A stretch of 64,000 nt of DNA. Origin: Micromonospora sp. 15K316. GTDB lineage: Bacteria > Actinomycetota > Actinomycetes > Mycobacteriales > Micromonosporaceae. The notes under the pieces were generated by a model. The model had not been told where the DNA came from. It did not search any database and was given only the letters and a program-made list of their open reading frames with translations. Positions 51,735 to 60,901 of the stretch are shown one piece after another. Position numbers and translations under genes: made by a program. The stretch is from positions 84,898-148,897 of the forward strand of contig NZ_SMKG01000002.1 in the NCBI RefSeq assembly GCF_004348525.1. The letters are read 5' to 3'. Every line of letters begins with the position of its first letter. Within the stretch, counting starts at the first letter, position 1.

Positions 51735-51795
51735 TTGACGGCGCCGTGAACGTGTCCTACGGTTCCGTCGAAACGGTTAGTCGAAACGCTTCGAC
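51735..51795 (+). promoter_or_regulatory. promoter and LacI-type operator of the xyloglucan-type operon
   Basis: TTGACG (51735-51740) and TACGGT (51758-51763) are spaced by 17 nt, a near-consensus housekeeping promoter. The dyad GTCGAA-ACGC-TTCGAC (51780-51795) follows over the transcribed start, preceded by a similar half site CGTCGAAACG at ~51768. The layout predicts autorepression by the LacI protein encoded next. Confidence 0.8.
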
Positions 51796-51829
51796 AACCG
51801 CGTGGGAGCGTGACCAAGGGAGGTGCGCC

Positions 51830-52900
51830 GTGGCAACCATGCATGACGTCGCGCGCCTCGCCCGGGTCTCGGTCAGCACCGTCTCGTACGTGCTGACCGG
51901 AGCGCGCCCCATCTCCCAGGCCACCCGCGACAAGGTGCTCGCGGCCATGGCGACGCTCGACTACCAGCCCAACGCCATGGCGCGCGGCCTGGCCAGCCGG
52001 CGCAGCCGGATCGTCGGCCTGCTGATGCCGATGGACGAGCGCGGGCTGGGAGCCACCGAGACTGCCTTCGTGACCGGCGCGGCCGCCGCCGCCAGCGCCG
52101 CCGGCTACCACCTGATCCTCTCCCCCGTCGGCGACCTCGACGACCTGCGCCGCCTGGCGAGCCAGCGGATGCTCGACGGCGCCGTGCTGATGGAGGTGCA
52201 GGTCGAGGACGAACGGGTCGGCGCGCTCCAGGAGGCCGGCGTGCCGCTGGTGCTGATCGGCCGTACCGGCGACACCACCGGCCTCTCGTACGTCGACATC
52301 GACTTCGACCAGACCGTCCGGGAGGCCGTCGCGCACCTGGTCGACCTCGGGCACCGCCGCATCGTCTACGTGAACCACTCGGCGGCGGCCATCACGGCCG
52401 GCTACGGGCCGGCCGTACGCACCCGCGACGCCTTCGTCGCCGCGATGAGCGGACACGGTCTGGAACCGGTGATGATCCCGGCGGAGGACAGCGCGGCCGG
52501 CGGGCGCGCGGCCCTGACCGCGGCCCTCGCGCAGGCGCCCGACCTGACCGCCGTACTGGTCATGAACGAGAACGCGATCTTCGGGATCCTCGGCGGACTG
52601 ACCGACCGGGGCCTCGCGGTCCCGCGCGACGTCTCGGTGGTCTCGATGGTGACCTCGACCCAGGTCGCCGAGCTGGCCACCCCGGCGCTGACCGCGATGA
52701 CCTCCCCCGGCTCGGCGCTGGGACGGATCGCGGTGGAGGCGCTGCTGCGGCACGTGACCGGCACGGGCGACGACAACCACCAGCAGCTGCTGCCGTGCGC
52801 GCTGGAGGTCCGGGGCTCGACCGGCCCAGCCGCACGGATGGTCGCCGTGAGCGCCGGCGACCGCGACGACCCGACCGGCTCCGGCCCACCGGGGAGCTGA
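51830..52900 (+). CDS. LacI-family transcriptional regulator
   Basis: This 356-residue repressor has the N-terminal helix-turn-helix MHDVARLARVSVSTVSYVLT and hinge (YQPNAMARGLASRRSRIVGL). A periplasmic-binding-like sugar domain (~65-335) includes LVLIGRTGDTTGLSYVDIDF and VVSMVTSTQVAELATPALTA. GGGAGGT precedes the GTG 51830. It is first in the operon with the sugar importer and two glycosidases and is the natural repressor of this set, responding to an imported oligosaccharide or its product. Confidence 0.92.
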   Translation: MATMHDVARLARVSVSTVSYVLTGARPISQATRDKVLAAMATLDYQPNAMARGLASRRSRIVGLLMPMDERGLGATETAFVTGAAAAASAAGYHLILSPVGDLDDLRRLASQRMLDGAVLMEVQVEDERVGALQEAGVPLVLIGRTGDTTGLSYVDIDFDQTVREAVAHLVDLGHRRIVYVNHSAAAITAGYGPAVRTRDAFVAAMSGHGLEPVMIPAEDSAAGGRAALTAALAQAPDLTAVLVMNENAIFGILGGLTDRGLAVPRDVSVVSMVTSTQVAELATPALTAMTSPGSALGRIAVEALLRHVTGTGDDNHQQLLPCALEVRGSTGPAARMVAVSAGDRDDPTGSGPPGS

Positions 52901-52980
52901 CACACGTCGGCCCGCCGCCGCGCTGCCACGCGACGACGGGCCAGGTAAGTACCGGCACGATACTCACCAGGAGGATAGCA

Positions 52981-54285
52981 ATGAGGCAATTCCGTAGGGT
53001 GATCGCCGCAGTGGCGCTGGCCGCCACGGCGGCCACGACTCTCGCCGCGTGCGGCAGCGACGAGGGGGGCGACGGCGGCGACGCCAAGACCCTCAAGCTC
53101 TGGCACTACGAGAGCGAGAACAGCGCGATGGGGATCGCCTGGGACCGCGCGATCCAGATCTTCAAGGACGAGCACCCGGGTGTCGAGGTGCAGTTCGAGC
53201 GCAAGGCGTTCGAGCAGATCCAGCAGAACGCCGGCATGATCATCAACTCGTCCGAGGGCCCGGACCTGATGGAGTACAACAAGGGCAACGCCACCGCGGG
53301 CCTGCTCTCCTCCCAGGGGCTGCTCACCGACCTGAGCGAGGAGGCGACCAAGCGCGGCTGGGACAAGGAGCTCAGCCCCAGCCTGCAGACCACCGCCCGC
53401 TACAGCGACAAGGGCGTGATGGGCTCGGGCAACTGGTACGGCGTGCCGAACTACGGCGAGTACGTCATGGTCTATTTCAACAAGGACCTCTTCGACAAGT
53501 ACGGCGTCAAGGTGCCGACGACGCTCGCCGAGATGACCACGGCGATGGACACCTTCGTCGGCAAGGGCGTCACCCCGCTGGCCGAGGCGGGCGCCGAGTA
53601 CCCGGCCGGCCAGCTCTTCTACCAGCTGGCGCTCGCCAAGGCCGACCGGAAGTTCGTCGACGACTACCAGCTCTACAAGAACCCGGTGGACTTCAAGGCC
53701 GACCCGCTGAAGTACGGCGCGGAGACCTTCGCCGACTGGGTGAACAAGGGCTACGTCGCCAAGGACTCCGCCAGCCTCAAGGCCGAGGACATGGGCACCG
53801 CGTTCATCTCCGGCAAGGCCCCGATGATCGTCTCCGGCAGCTGGTGGTACGGCCGGTTCAAGGACGAGATCAAGTTCAACTGGGACTCCTTCCTCTTCCC
53901 CGGTAACACGTTCCACGCGGGCTCCTCGGGCAACCTCTGGGTGGTCCCGACCAACAGCAAGGCCAAGAGCCTCGCGTACGACTTCATCGACATCACCCTG
54001 CGGCCGGAGATCCAGGAGCTGATCGGCAACAACGGCGGCGTGCCGGTCGCCGCCGACCCGTCGAAGATCACCGACCCGAAGAACAAGAAGCTGATCGAGA
54101 ACTTCAACGTGATCAGCCAGCAGGACGGCCTGGCCTTCTACCCGGACTGGCCGGTGCCCGGCTACTACGACGTGCTGGTGTCCGGATTCCAGGGTCTGAT
54201 CAACGGGTCCAAGAAGCCCGACCAGGTACTCGACACGATCGCCAAGCCGTACGCCGACGGCGTCAAGGAGATCACCGGCAAGTGA
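52981..54285 (+). CDS. sugar ABC transporter substrate-binding lipoprotein
   Basis: This is a 434-residue solute-binding protein. A signal peptide with basic start (RQFRRVIAAVALAATAATT) ends in the lipobox LAAC with Cys24. The mature part is an extracellular-binding-protein family 1 fold (KLWHYESENSAMGIAWDRAI, PDLMEYNKGNATAGLLSSQG, YGVPNYGEYVMVYFNKDLFD, ISGKAPMIVSGSWWYG). CAGGAGG precedes the ATG. It presumably captures xyloglucan or similar oligosaccharides, inferred from the glycosidases in the operon. Confidence 0.9.
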   Translation: MRQFRRVIAAVALAATAATTLAACGSDEGGDGGDAKTLKLWHYESENSAMGIAWDRAIQIFKDEHPGVEVQFERKAFEQIQQNAGMIINSSEGPDLMEYNKGNATAGLLSSQGLLTDLSEEATKRGWDKELSPSLQTTARYSDKGVMGSGNWYGVPNYGEYVMVYFNKDLFDKYGVKVPTTLAEMTTAMDTFVGKGVTPLAEAGAEYPAGQLFYQLALAKADRKFVDDYQLYKNPVDFKADPLKYGAETFADWVNKGYVAKDSASLKAEDMGTAFISGKAPMIVSGSWWYGRFKDEIKFNWDSFLFPGNTFHAGSSGNLWVVPTNSKAKSLAYDFIDITLRPEIQELIGNNGGVPVAADPSKITDPKNKKLIENFNVISQQDGLAFYPDWPVPGYYDVLVSGFQGLINGSKKPDQVLDTIAKPYADGVKEITGK

Positions 54286-54293
54286 GACGGCGA

Positions 54294-54331
54294 GGGGTGG
54301 GCGGGCCCGGCACGACCGGTCCGCCCACCCC
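54294..54331 (+). terminator. intercistronic hairpin after the binding-protein gene
   Basis: A 14-bp stem pairs 54294-54307 with 54318-54331 (one G-T pair, 10-nt loop) within the 63-bp gap to the first permease gene. Such hairpins stabilise the upstream mRNA or stop part of the transcription, giving more binding protein than permease. Confidence 0.7.
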
Positions 54332-54348
54332 GCCGGGAAGGATCTCCC

Positions 54349-55320
54349 ATGGCACTCTCCGAGACCGTGGCCGGCCCGGAACGGCCCGCCACCTCCACCG
54401 AACCCACCCCGACCGGCCGGAAACGCCGTAGCGGCAACGCCGGGTACTGGCTCTACCTGCTGCCCGGCGCGGTGCTCTTCGTCCTCGTCATCGGCGCGCC
54501 CCTGGTCGGCACCCTCTACCTCTCGCTGACCAAGTGGTCCGGCGTCGGCGACCCCACCTTCATCGGCCTGGACAACTACCGCAACCTGCTCCAGGACGAG
54601 ATCTTCTGGACGTCGTTCAAGAACACCCTCGCGATGATCGTCGCGATGGTCGTGGTGCCGACCCTGCTGGGGCTGGTGCTCGCCGCCGCGCTCTTCGACG
54701 TCATCGGCCGGAAGTTCAAGCCGCGCACCGCCGCGGCCCTGCGCGCCGCCTTCTACCTGCCGCAGGTGCTGCCGGTCGTGGTGGCCGGCATCGTCTGGGG
54801 TTGGATCCTGCGCCCCGACGGCGCGTTCAACAGCCTGCTCGACGCGATCGGCCTCGGCGCGCTGCGCCACGACTGGCTCGGCGACCCGAACACCGCCATG
54901 CCCAGCGTGATGGCGGTGATGATCTGGGTGCAGATCGGCTACCCGGTGGTCGTCTTCATGGCGGCGCTGCAACGGGTCGACCCCGAGCTGTACGAGGCCG
55001 CCGAGGTCGACGGCGCCAACTGGTTCCGGCGGTTCCGGGCCATCACCCTGGCACAGATCCGGCCGGAGACCTTCGTGGTGGCGCTGACCTGCACCATCGC
55101 GGCGCTGAAGGTGTTCGGCCCGGTGTTCGCGCTGACCCGGGGCGGGCCGGAGAACACGACGAACGTGCCGTCGTACTTCGCCTACTACACGTTCTTCAAG
55201 AAGCTCCAGGTCGGCTACGGCTCCGCGATCTCCACAGTGCTCACCCTGATCATCATCGTGGTGGCCGTGGTCTTCATCTGGTTGCAGTACCGCAACGAGC
55301 GCCAGGACCGGGGGGTCTGA
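54349..55320 (+). CDS. sugar ABC transporter permease (MalF type)
   Basis: This 323-residue permease has a polar N-terminus, six to seven helices and the EAA loop DPELYEAAEVDGANWFRRFR that contacts the ATPase. The ATG 54349 follows GGAAGGA. The next permease starts 2 nt after its stop, so the two are translationally linked and form the heterodimeric channel of the importer. Confidence 0.9.
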   Translation: MALSETVAGPERPATSTEPTPTGRKRRSGNAGYWLYLLPGAVLFVLVIGAPLVGTLYLSLTKWSGVGDPTFIGLDNYRNLLQDEIFWTSFKNTLAMIVAMVVVPTLLGLVLAAALFDVIGRKFKPRTAAALRAAFYLPQVLPVVVAGIVWGWILRPDGAFNSLLDAIGLGALRHDWLGDPNTAMPSVMAVMIWVQIGYPVVVFMAALQRVDPELYEAAEVDGANWFRRFRAITLAQIRPETFVVALTCTIAALKVFGPVFALTRGGPENTTNVPSYFAYYTFFKKLQVGYGSAISTVLTLIIIVVAVVFIWLQYRNERQDRGV

Positions 55321-55321
55321 C

Positions 55322-56215
55322 ATGACAGTCACTCTCACACCGGCCGAGAACGCGGTGACCCCGCGCCGGCCGCAGCCGGTCCGCGACCGGCACCACCGCG
55401 GCGCGAGCCGCTGGATCGTCCTCGTCCTGGTCACCCTCGGCGCGCTCGCCATGCTGGTGCCTTTCGTGTTCATGCTGCTCAACGCCTTCAAGTCGCCCGG
55501 TGACTACTCGACGGGCGGCCCGCTGAGCTGGCCGACGGAGTTCTACACCAAGGGCCTGCGGAACTACTGGACCCAGGTCGACTTCCCGCTGAAGCTGTGG
55601 AACTCGGCGCTCATCGCCGGCTCCGTCGCGGTGCTCGGCGTGATCGTGTCGCTGCTCAACGCGTACGCCCTGGGCATCGGCCGGGTCCGCGGCCGGCTCT
55701 GGATCGTGGGGCTCTTCCTGCTGGCCAACATGCTGCCGCAGGAGTCGCTGATCTACCCGCTCTACTACGTGGCGAAGCAGATCGGCCTCTACAACACCCA
55801 GCTCTCGGTGATCATCATCTTCACCGTCATCCAGAGCGCGTTCGGCACCTACCTGCTCGCCTCGGTGCTCGGCACCTTCCCCCGCTCGCTGCTCGAGGCG
55901 GCGGCCCTGGACGGCGCGGGCAAGTGGCGGATCCTCTGGCGGGTGGTCTTCCCCAACCTGCGGCCGACCCTCGCGGTGCTGCTCATCTTCTTCTTCATCT
56001 GGACCTGGAACGAGTTCCTGATCCCGCTGGTCATGCTCATCGACAACTCCACGCAGACCATCCCGGTCGCGCTGGCCTCGTTGCAGGGCGACCGGCTCAT
56101 GGACGCCCCGACCACCAACGCGGGCGCGCTGATCAGCCTGGTCCCGGCCATCCTCTTCTTCCTCATCTTCCAGCGCACCCTCTCGCGCGGCATCACGGCA
56201 GGAGCCGAGAAGTGA
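55322..56215 (+). CDS. sugar ABC transporter permease (MalG type)
   Basis: This 297-residue permease has six helices. Its EAA loop reads FPRSLLEAAALDGAGKWRIL. The C-terminal [18 protein letters not shown] is typical of MalG-type subunits. Its stop overlaps the GTG of the GH31 gene (GTGA, 56212-56215). No ATPase gene follows, so the importer probably uses a shared MsiK/SugC-type ATPase. Confidence 0.9.
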   Translation: MTVTLTPAENAVTPRRPQPVRDRHHRGASRWIVLVLVTLGALAMLVPFVFMLLNAFKSPGDYSTGGPLSWPTEFYTKGLRNYWTQVDFPLKLWNSALIAGSVAVLGVIVSLLNAYALGIGRVRGRLWIVGLFLLANMLPQESLIYPLYYVAKQIGLYNTQLSVIIIFTVIQSAFGTYLLASVLGTFPRSLLEAAALDGAGKWRILWRVVFPNLRPTLAVLLIFFFIWTWNEFLIPLVMLIDNSTQTIPVALASLQGDRLMDAPTTNAGALISLVPAILFFLIFQRTLSRGITAGAEK

Positions 56216-58443
56216 AGTTCACCGACGGGTACTGGCAACTGCGACCGGGGGTCACGGTGCTGCGCCCCGGCGCGGTGGAGTCGGTCGAGCCGGAGGAGCG
56301 CGGCCTCACCGTCTTCGCCCCCACCGGCCGGATCACCGGCCGCGGCGACACCCTCAACCGCCCGGTCGTCACCGTGCGGTTCTTCTCCCCCGCCGACGGG
56401 GTCATCGGCGTCACCATCGCCCACCACCTCGGCGAGTCACCGAAGCTGCCCCGGTTCGAGCTGGCCGCCGGTGACGACCACCCGGTCAAGGTCGACGTCA
56501 CCGGGCTCAGCGCCACGGTGACCAGCGGCGACCTGACCGCCCGCATCGCGCTGGTGGACGGCTGGCGGGTCGACTTCCTGCACGGCGACCGGCTGCTGAC
56601 GTCCTCCACCGAGCGCAGCATCGGCGCCGTCACCGACGCCGACGGGCGGGAGTACGTGCACGAGCGGCTCGGGCTCGACGTGGGCGAGAACCTCTACGGG
56701 CTGGGTGAGCGCTTCGGCACGTTCGTCAAGAACGGCCAGGTCGTCGACGTCTGGAACGCCGACGGCGGCACCGCCAGCGAGCAGGCGTACAAGAACGTGC
56801 CGTTCTACCTCAGCACCCGCGGCTACGGCGTCTTCGTCGACCATCCGGAGCACGTGTCGTTCGAGATCGGCTCGGAGGTGGTGTCGCAGACGCAGTTCAG
56901 CGTCGAGGGTCAGACGCTCACCTACTACCTGATCGACGGCCCCACCCCGAAGGACGTGCTCCGCCGCTACACGGCGCTGACCGGCCGACCGGCGAAGGTG
57001 CCGGCCTGGTCGTACGGGCTGTGGCTCTCGACGTCGTTCACCACGTCGTACGACGAGAAGACCGTCACCGAGTTCATCGACGGGATGGCCGAGCGGGACC
57101 TGCCGCTGTCGGTCTTCCACTTCGACTGCTTCTGGATGCGGCAGTTCCACTGGGTCGACTTCGTCTGGGACCCGGCGACCTTCCCGGACCCGGAGGGCAT
57201 GCTGCGTCGCCTGCACGAGCGCGACCTGAAGGTGTGCGTCTGGATCAACCCGTACATCGCGCAGCGCTCGTACCTCTTCGAGGAGGGTCGCCGCCACGGT
57301 TACCTGGTCCGCCGTCCGGACGGGTCGGTCTGGCAGTGGGACAAGTGGCAGGCGGGCATGGCGTTGGTGGACTTCACCAACCCGGACGCGGTCGCCTGGT
57401 TCACGGGCAAGCTCAAGGCGCTGCTCGACATGGGCGTCGACTGCTTCAAGACCGACTTCGGCGAGCGCATCCCCACCGACGTGGTCTGGCACGACGGCTC
57501 CGACCCGCAGCGGATGCACAACTACTACACCCACCTCTACAACAAGGCGGTCTTCGAGCTGCTGGAGGCCGAGCGCGGGGAGGGCGAGGCGGTCCTCTTC
57601 GCCCGGTCGGCCACCGCCGGCGGGCAGCAGTTCCCGGTGCACTGGGGCGGCGACTGCGAGTCGACGTTCGTGGCGATGGCCGAGTCCCTGCGCGGCGGGC
57701 TGTCGCTGGCCGCGTCCGGGTTCGGCTACTGGAGTCACGACATCGGCGGCTTCGAGGGCACCCCGGACCCGGCGGTCTTCAAGCGGTGGATCGCGTTCGG
57801 GCTGCTCTCCTCGCACTCCCGGCTGCACGGCTCCGGCTCGTACCGGGTGCCGTGGGCGTTCGACGACGAGGCCGTCGACGTGCTGCGGCACTTCACCCGG
57901 CTCAAGATGAGCCTGATGCCGTACCTCGCGACCGTCGCCGAGGAGGCGCACCGCGAGGGCGTGCCGATGATGCGCCCGATGGTGCTGGAGTTCCCCGACG
58001 ACCCGACCGCGGCGTACCTGGACCGGCAGTACATGCTCGGTCCCGACGTCCTGGTGGCGCCGGTGATGAGCGCCGACGGGGAGGTGACCTTCTACGTGCC
58101 GGCCGGCACCTGGACCCACCTGGTGACCGGCGAGCAGCTCACCGGACCGGCCTGGTTCACTGAACAGCACGGCTTCGACAGCCTGCCCGTGCTCGCCCGG
58201 CCCGGCGCGGTGATCCCGTTCGGGGACCGGACCGACCGGCCGGACTACGAGTGGGCCGACGACGTACGGCTTCGCGTCTTCGCACCCAGCGAGGGGCAGC
58301 GGACCCGGGTGCGGGTGCCGTCGCCCGGGACCGGGCCGGGCGCCGAGTTCGAGGTGCGCTACGCGAACGGCGCGGCCGGCGCCGAGCTGGTGGCCGGGGC
58401 ATCGACGGGATACCACTGCGAGATCCAGGGAGTGCAGCGATGA
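56212..58443 (+). CDS. GH31 alpha-xylosidase (YicI type)
   Basis: This 743-residue family 31 glycosidase shows the YicI subtype: [20 protein letters not shown] carries the nucleophile Asp415, and [13 protein letters not shown] carries the acid/base Asp481. From memory these are one residue from YicI Asp416 and Asp482. The N-terminal beta-sandwich (~1-230), the TIM barrel and the distal domains are complete. No signal peptide is seen, so it trims alpha-xylosyl residues from imported oligosaccharides such as isoprimeverose units of xyloglucan. Its stop overlaps the next gene (ATGA, 58440-58443). Confidence 0.9.
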   Translation: MKFTDGYWQLRPGVTVLRPGAVESVEPEERGLTVFAPTGRITGRGDTLNRPVVTVRFFSPADGVIGVTIAHHLGESPKLPRFELAAGDDHPVKVDVTGLSATVTSGDLTARIALVDGWRVDFLHGDRLLTSSTERSIGAVTDADGREYVHERLGLDVGENLYGLGERFGTFVKNGQVVDVWNADGGTASEQAYKNVPFYLSTRGYGVFVDHPEHVSFEIGSEVVSQTQFSVEGQTLTYYLIDGPTPKDVLRRYTALTGRPAKVPAWSYGLWLSTSFTTSYDEKTVTEFIDGMAERDLPLSVFHFDCFWMRQFHWVDFVWDPATFPDPEGMLRRLHERDLKVCVWINPYIAQRSYLFEEGRRHGYLVRRPDGSVWQWDKWQAGMALVDFTNPDAVAWFTGKLKALLDMGVDCFKTDFGERIPTDVVWHDGSDPQRMHNYYTHLYNKAVFELLEAERGEGEAVLFARSATAGGQQFPVHWGGDCESTFVAMAESLRGGLSLAASGFGYWSHDIGGFEGTPDPAVFKRWIAFGLLSSHSRLHGSGSYRVPWAFDDEAVDVLRHFTRLKMSLMPYLATVAEEAHREGVPMMRPMVLEFPDDPTAAYLDRQYMLGPDVLVAPVMSADGEVTFYVPAGTWTHLVTGEQLTGPAWFTEQHGFDSLPVLARPGAVIPFGDRTDRPDYEWADDVRLRVFAPSEGQRTRVRVPSPGTGPGAEFEVRYANGAAGAELVAGASTGYHCEIQGVQR

Positions 58444-59849
58444 CGGGCTACGTCTTTCCGGAGAGCTTCGTCTGGGGGTCGGCCACGGCCTCGTACCAGA
58501 TCGAGGGGGCGGCCACCGAGGACGGCCGGGGCCGGTCCATCTGGGACACCTACAGCCACACCCCGGGCCGGACGCTGAACGGCGACACCGGCGACGTGGC
58601 CGCCGACCACTACCACCGCTGGCAGGAGGACCTCGGGCACATCGCCGCCCTCGGCCTGGGCGCGTACCGCTTCTCGATCTCGTGGCCGCGTGTGCAGCCG
58701 GGCGGCTCCGGCTCGTTCAACCAGGCCGGCATCGACTTCTACTCCCGGCTCGTGGACGGGCTGCTGGAGCGTGGCGTGCGCCCGGTGGCGACCATGTACC
58801 ACTGGGACCTGCCGCAGGAGCTGGAGGACGCCGGAGGCTGGGCGTCGCGGGAGACGGCGCTGCGCTTCGAGGAGTACGCGGCCGGCATCGTCGGGGCGCT
58901 GGGCGACCGGGTGCACACCTGGACGACGTTGAACGAGCCGTGGTGCTCGGCGTACCTGGGCTACGCCTCCGGGGTGCACGCGCCGGGGCGTACCGAGCCG
59001 GCGGCGGCGCTGGCCGCGGTGCACCACCTCAACCTCGCGCACGGCCTGGCCGGGCGTGTGGTGCGGGAGGTCGCCCCGGCGGCCGACCTCTCCGTGACGC
59101 TGAACCTGCACGTCGTCCGCGCCGCCTCCGACTCCGACGCCGACCGGGACGCGGTACGCCGGATCGACGCGCTGGCGAACCGCGCCTTCCTCGGCCCGAT
59201 GCTGGACGGGGCGTACCCGGCCGACCTGCTGACCGACACGGCGGCCGTCACCGACTGGTCGTTCGTGCACGACGGCGACGAGAAGCTCATCGCGGTGCCG
59301 CTGGACGTGCTCGGGGTCAACTACTACTCCAGCACCCTGGTCCGGGCCTGGGACGGGGTGTCGCCCCGCTCGGACGCGGACGGGCACGGCGCGTCGGAGG
59401 CCACGCCGTGGGTGGCCGCCGACGACGTCGACTTCCTGCCGCAGCCCGGCCCGTACACCGCGATGGGCTGGAACATCGACCCGCCGGCCTTCACCGAGCT
59501 GCTGCTGCGCCTGCACCGCGAGTACCCGGCCCAGCCGCTGATGATCACCGAGAACGGCGCCGCCTTCGACGACGTGGTGTCGGCCGACGGCACGATCTCC
59601 GACGACCGGCGCATCGACTACCTGCGGCGGCACATCGCCGCGGTGGCCGACGCCCGGGCGCAGGGCGCGGACGTGCGCGGCTACTTCGTCTGGTCGCTGC
59701 TGGACAACTTCGAGTGGGGCTACGGCTACGACCGCCGGTTCGGCATCATCCGGGTCGATTACGACACCCAGGTCCGGACCTGGAAGCAGAGCGCGCACTG
59801 GTACAAGCAGCTCGCCGCCACCGGTCGCCTGGAGCAGGCGACCTCCTGA
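58440..59849 (+). CDS. GH1 beta-glucosidase
   Basis: This 469-residue family 1 beta-glucosidase has acid/base Glu166 in TLNEPW and nucleophile Glu371 in [36 protein letters not shown] and HWYKQLAA follow the family plan. It has no signal peptide. Translationally coupled to the alpha-xylosidase, it would remove the glucose exposed after xylose removal, completing stepwise breakdown of xyloglucan oligosaccharides. It is a paralogue of the enzyme at 14162-15502, which is under a different operator. Confidence 0.93.
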   Translation: MTGYVFPESFVWGSATASYQIEGAATEDGRGRSIWDTYSHTPGRTLNGDTGDVAADHYHRWQEDLGHIAALGLGAYRFSISWPRVQPGGSGSFNQAGIDFYSRLVDGLLERGVRPVATMYHWDLPQELEDAGGWASRETALRFEEYAAGIVGALGDRVHTWTTLNEPWCSAYLGYASGVHAPGRTEPAAALAAVHHLNLAHGLAGRVVREVAPAADLSVTLNLHVVRAASDSDADRDAVRRIDALANRAFLGPMLDGAYPADLLTDTAAVTDWSFVHDGDEKLIAVPLDVLGVNYYSSTLVRAWDGVSPRSDADGHGASEATPWVAADDVDFLPQPGPYTAMGWNIDPPAFTELLLRLHREYPAQPLMITENGAAFDDVVSADGTISDDRRIDYLRRHIAAVADARAQGADVRGYFVWSLLDNFEWGYGYDRRFGIIRVDYDTQVRTWKQSAHWYKQLAATGRLEQATS

Positions 59850-59856
59850 CCGCCCC

Positions 59857-59889
59857 GCGGGATGCCGTGCGGTGAACGCGGCATCCCGC
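59857..59889 (+). terminator. operon terminator after the GH1 gene
   Basis: GCGGGATGCCG (59857-59867) pairs perfectly with CGGCATCCCGC (59879-59889), an 11-bp stem with an 11-nt loop, 8 bp after the stop. Confidence 0.75.
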
Positions 59890-60046
59890 CCCGGCGGACC
59901 CGGCCAACGTGATCGACCCCGGTCCGTGGCGTCGCGAGGCGGCGGCCGGGCCGATCGGGGCCAACACCGGACGGACGGATCGCCGTTGGTCGAAGAAGAC
60001 CAGGTCGGGGTACGTTCGCGGGGAGCCGGTGTCATCTGGGGGAACA

Positions 60047-60832
60047 GTGAGCGTGCTGGACGGGATTCTCGAGGGTGTCCGGGCGGACCTGGCGACGCGG
60101 CAGAGCGCCGTCTCGCTGGCGGAGCTGAAGGCCCGGGTCGCCGACACGCCGCCGGCCCTGGAGGTGCTCCCCCGGTTCCGCGCACCCGGCGTCTCGATCA
60201 TCGCGGAGGTCAAGCGGAGCAGCCCCAGCAAGGGCGCGCTCGCCGACATCCCGGACCCGGCGGCGCTCGCGAAGGAGTACGCCGCGGGCGGCGCGGCGGC
60301 GATCAGCGTACTGACCGAGCAGCGCCGGTTCGCCGGCTCCCTCGCCGACCTGGACTCCGTCCGCCGGGCCGTGGACGTCCCGATCCTGCGCAAGGACTTC
60401 ATCGTCACGCCGTACCAGGTGTGGGAGACCCGGGCACACGGGGCGGACCTGGTCCTGCTCATGGTGGTCTCGCTCGACGGCGGGCTCCTCGCCGACCTGC
60501 TCGGCCAGGCCCGCGAGCTCGGGCTGACCGCCCTGGTGGAGGCGCACACCGCCGAGGAACTCGCCCGGGCCGCCGAGGCGGGCGCGGACCTGATCGGCGT
60601 CAACGCGCGTGACCTGACCACGCTCGAGGTGGACCGCACGGTCTTCAAACAGCTGGCTCCGGCCATCCCCACGGCGGCGGTCGCGGTGGCCGAATCCGGT
60701 GTCTCCGGGCCGCAGGACGTCGCGGAGTACCGGCAGTGGGGCGCCGACGTCGTCCTGGTGGGGGAGGCGCTCGTGCGTGCGGGCGATCCGCGTACCGCGG
60801 TGCGGGACTTCCTGGCGGCGGCCGCCGACTGA
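60047..60832 (+). CDS. trpC: indole-3-glycerol phosphate synthase
   Basis: This 261-residue TIM-barrel enzyme converts CdRP into indole-3-glycerol phosphate in tryptophan synthesis. The conserved catalytic blocks are present: [13 protein letters not shown] (Glu and Lys), [58 protein letters not shown] and AVAESGVSG. The GTG at 60047 gives the family start. A TACGTT box is at 60011-60016. It is unlinked to trpA/B or to trpEG and lies upstream of an acyl-CoA ligase. A second copy elsewhere is possible. Confidence 0.93.
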   Translation: MSVLDGILEGVRADLATRQSAVSLAELKARVADTPPALEVLPRFRAPGVSIIAEVKRSSPSKGALADIPDPAALAKEYAAGGAAAISVLTEQRRFAGSLADLDSVRRAVDVPILRKDFIVTPYQVWETRAHGADLVLLMVVSLDGGLLADLLGQARELGLTALVEAHTAEELARAAEAGADLIGVNARDLTTLEVDRTVFKQLAPAIPTAAVAVAESGVSGPQDVAEYRQWGADVVLVGEALVRAGDPRTAVRDFLAAAAD

Positions 60833-60901
60833 CCCCCACCGTCCACTTGAGACAAGCATCACCGGGTTGAACCGGCCGCCCGCCCGGCCCGTGGTCAGCA
60901 T

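Noticed and set aside
52402..55491. 1029-codon minus-strand open frame
   Set aside because: It runs antisense through the LacI, binding-protein and permease genes. Low-complexity composition, no motif.
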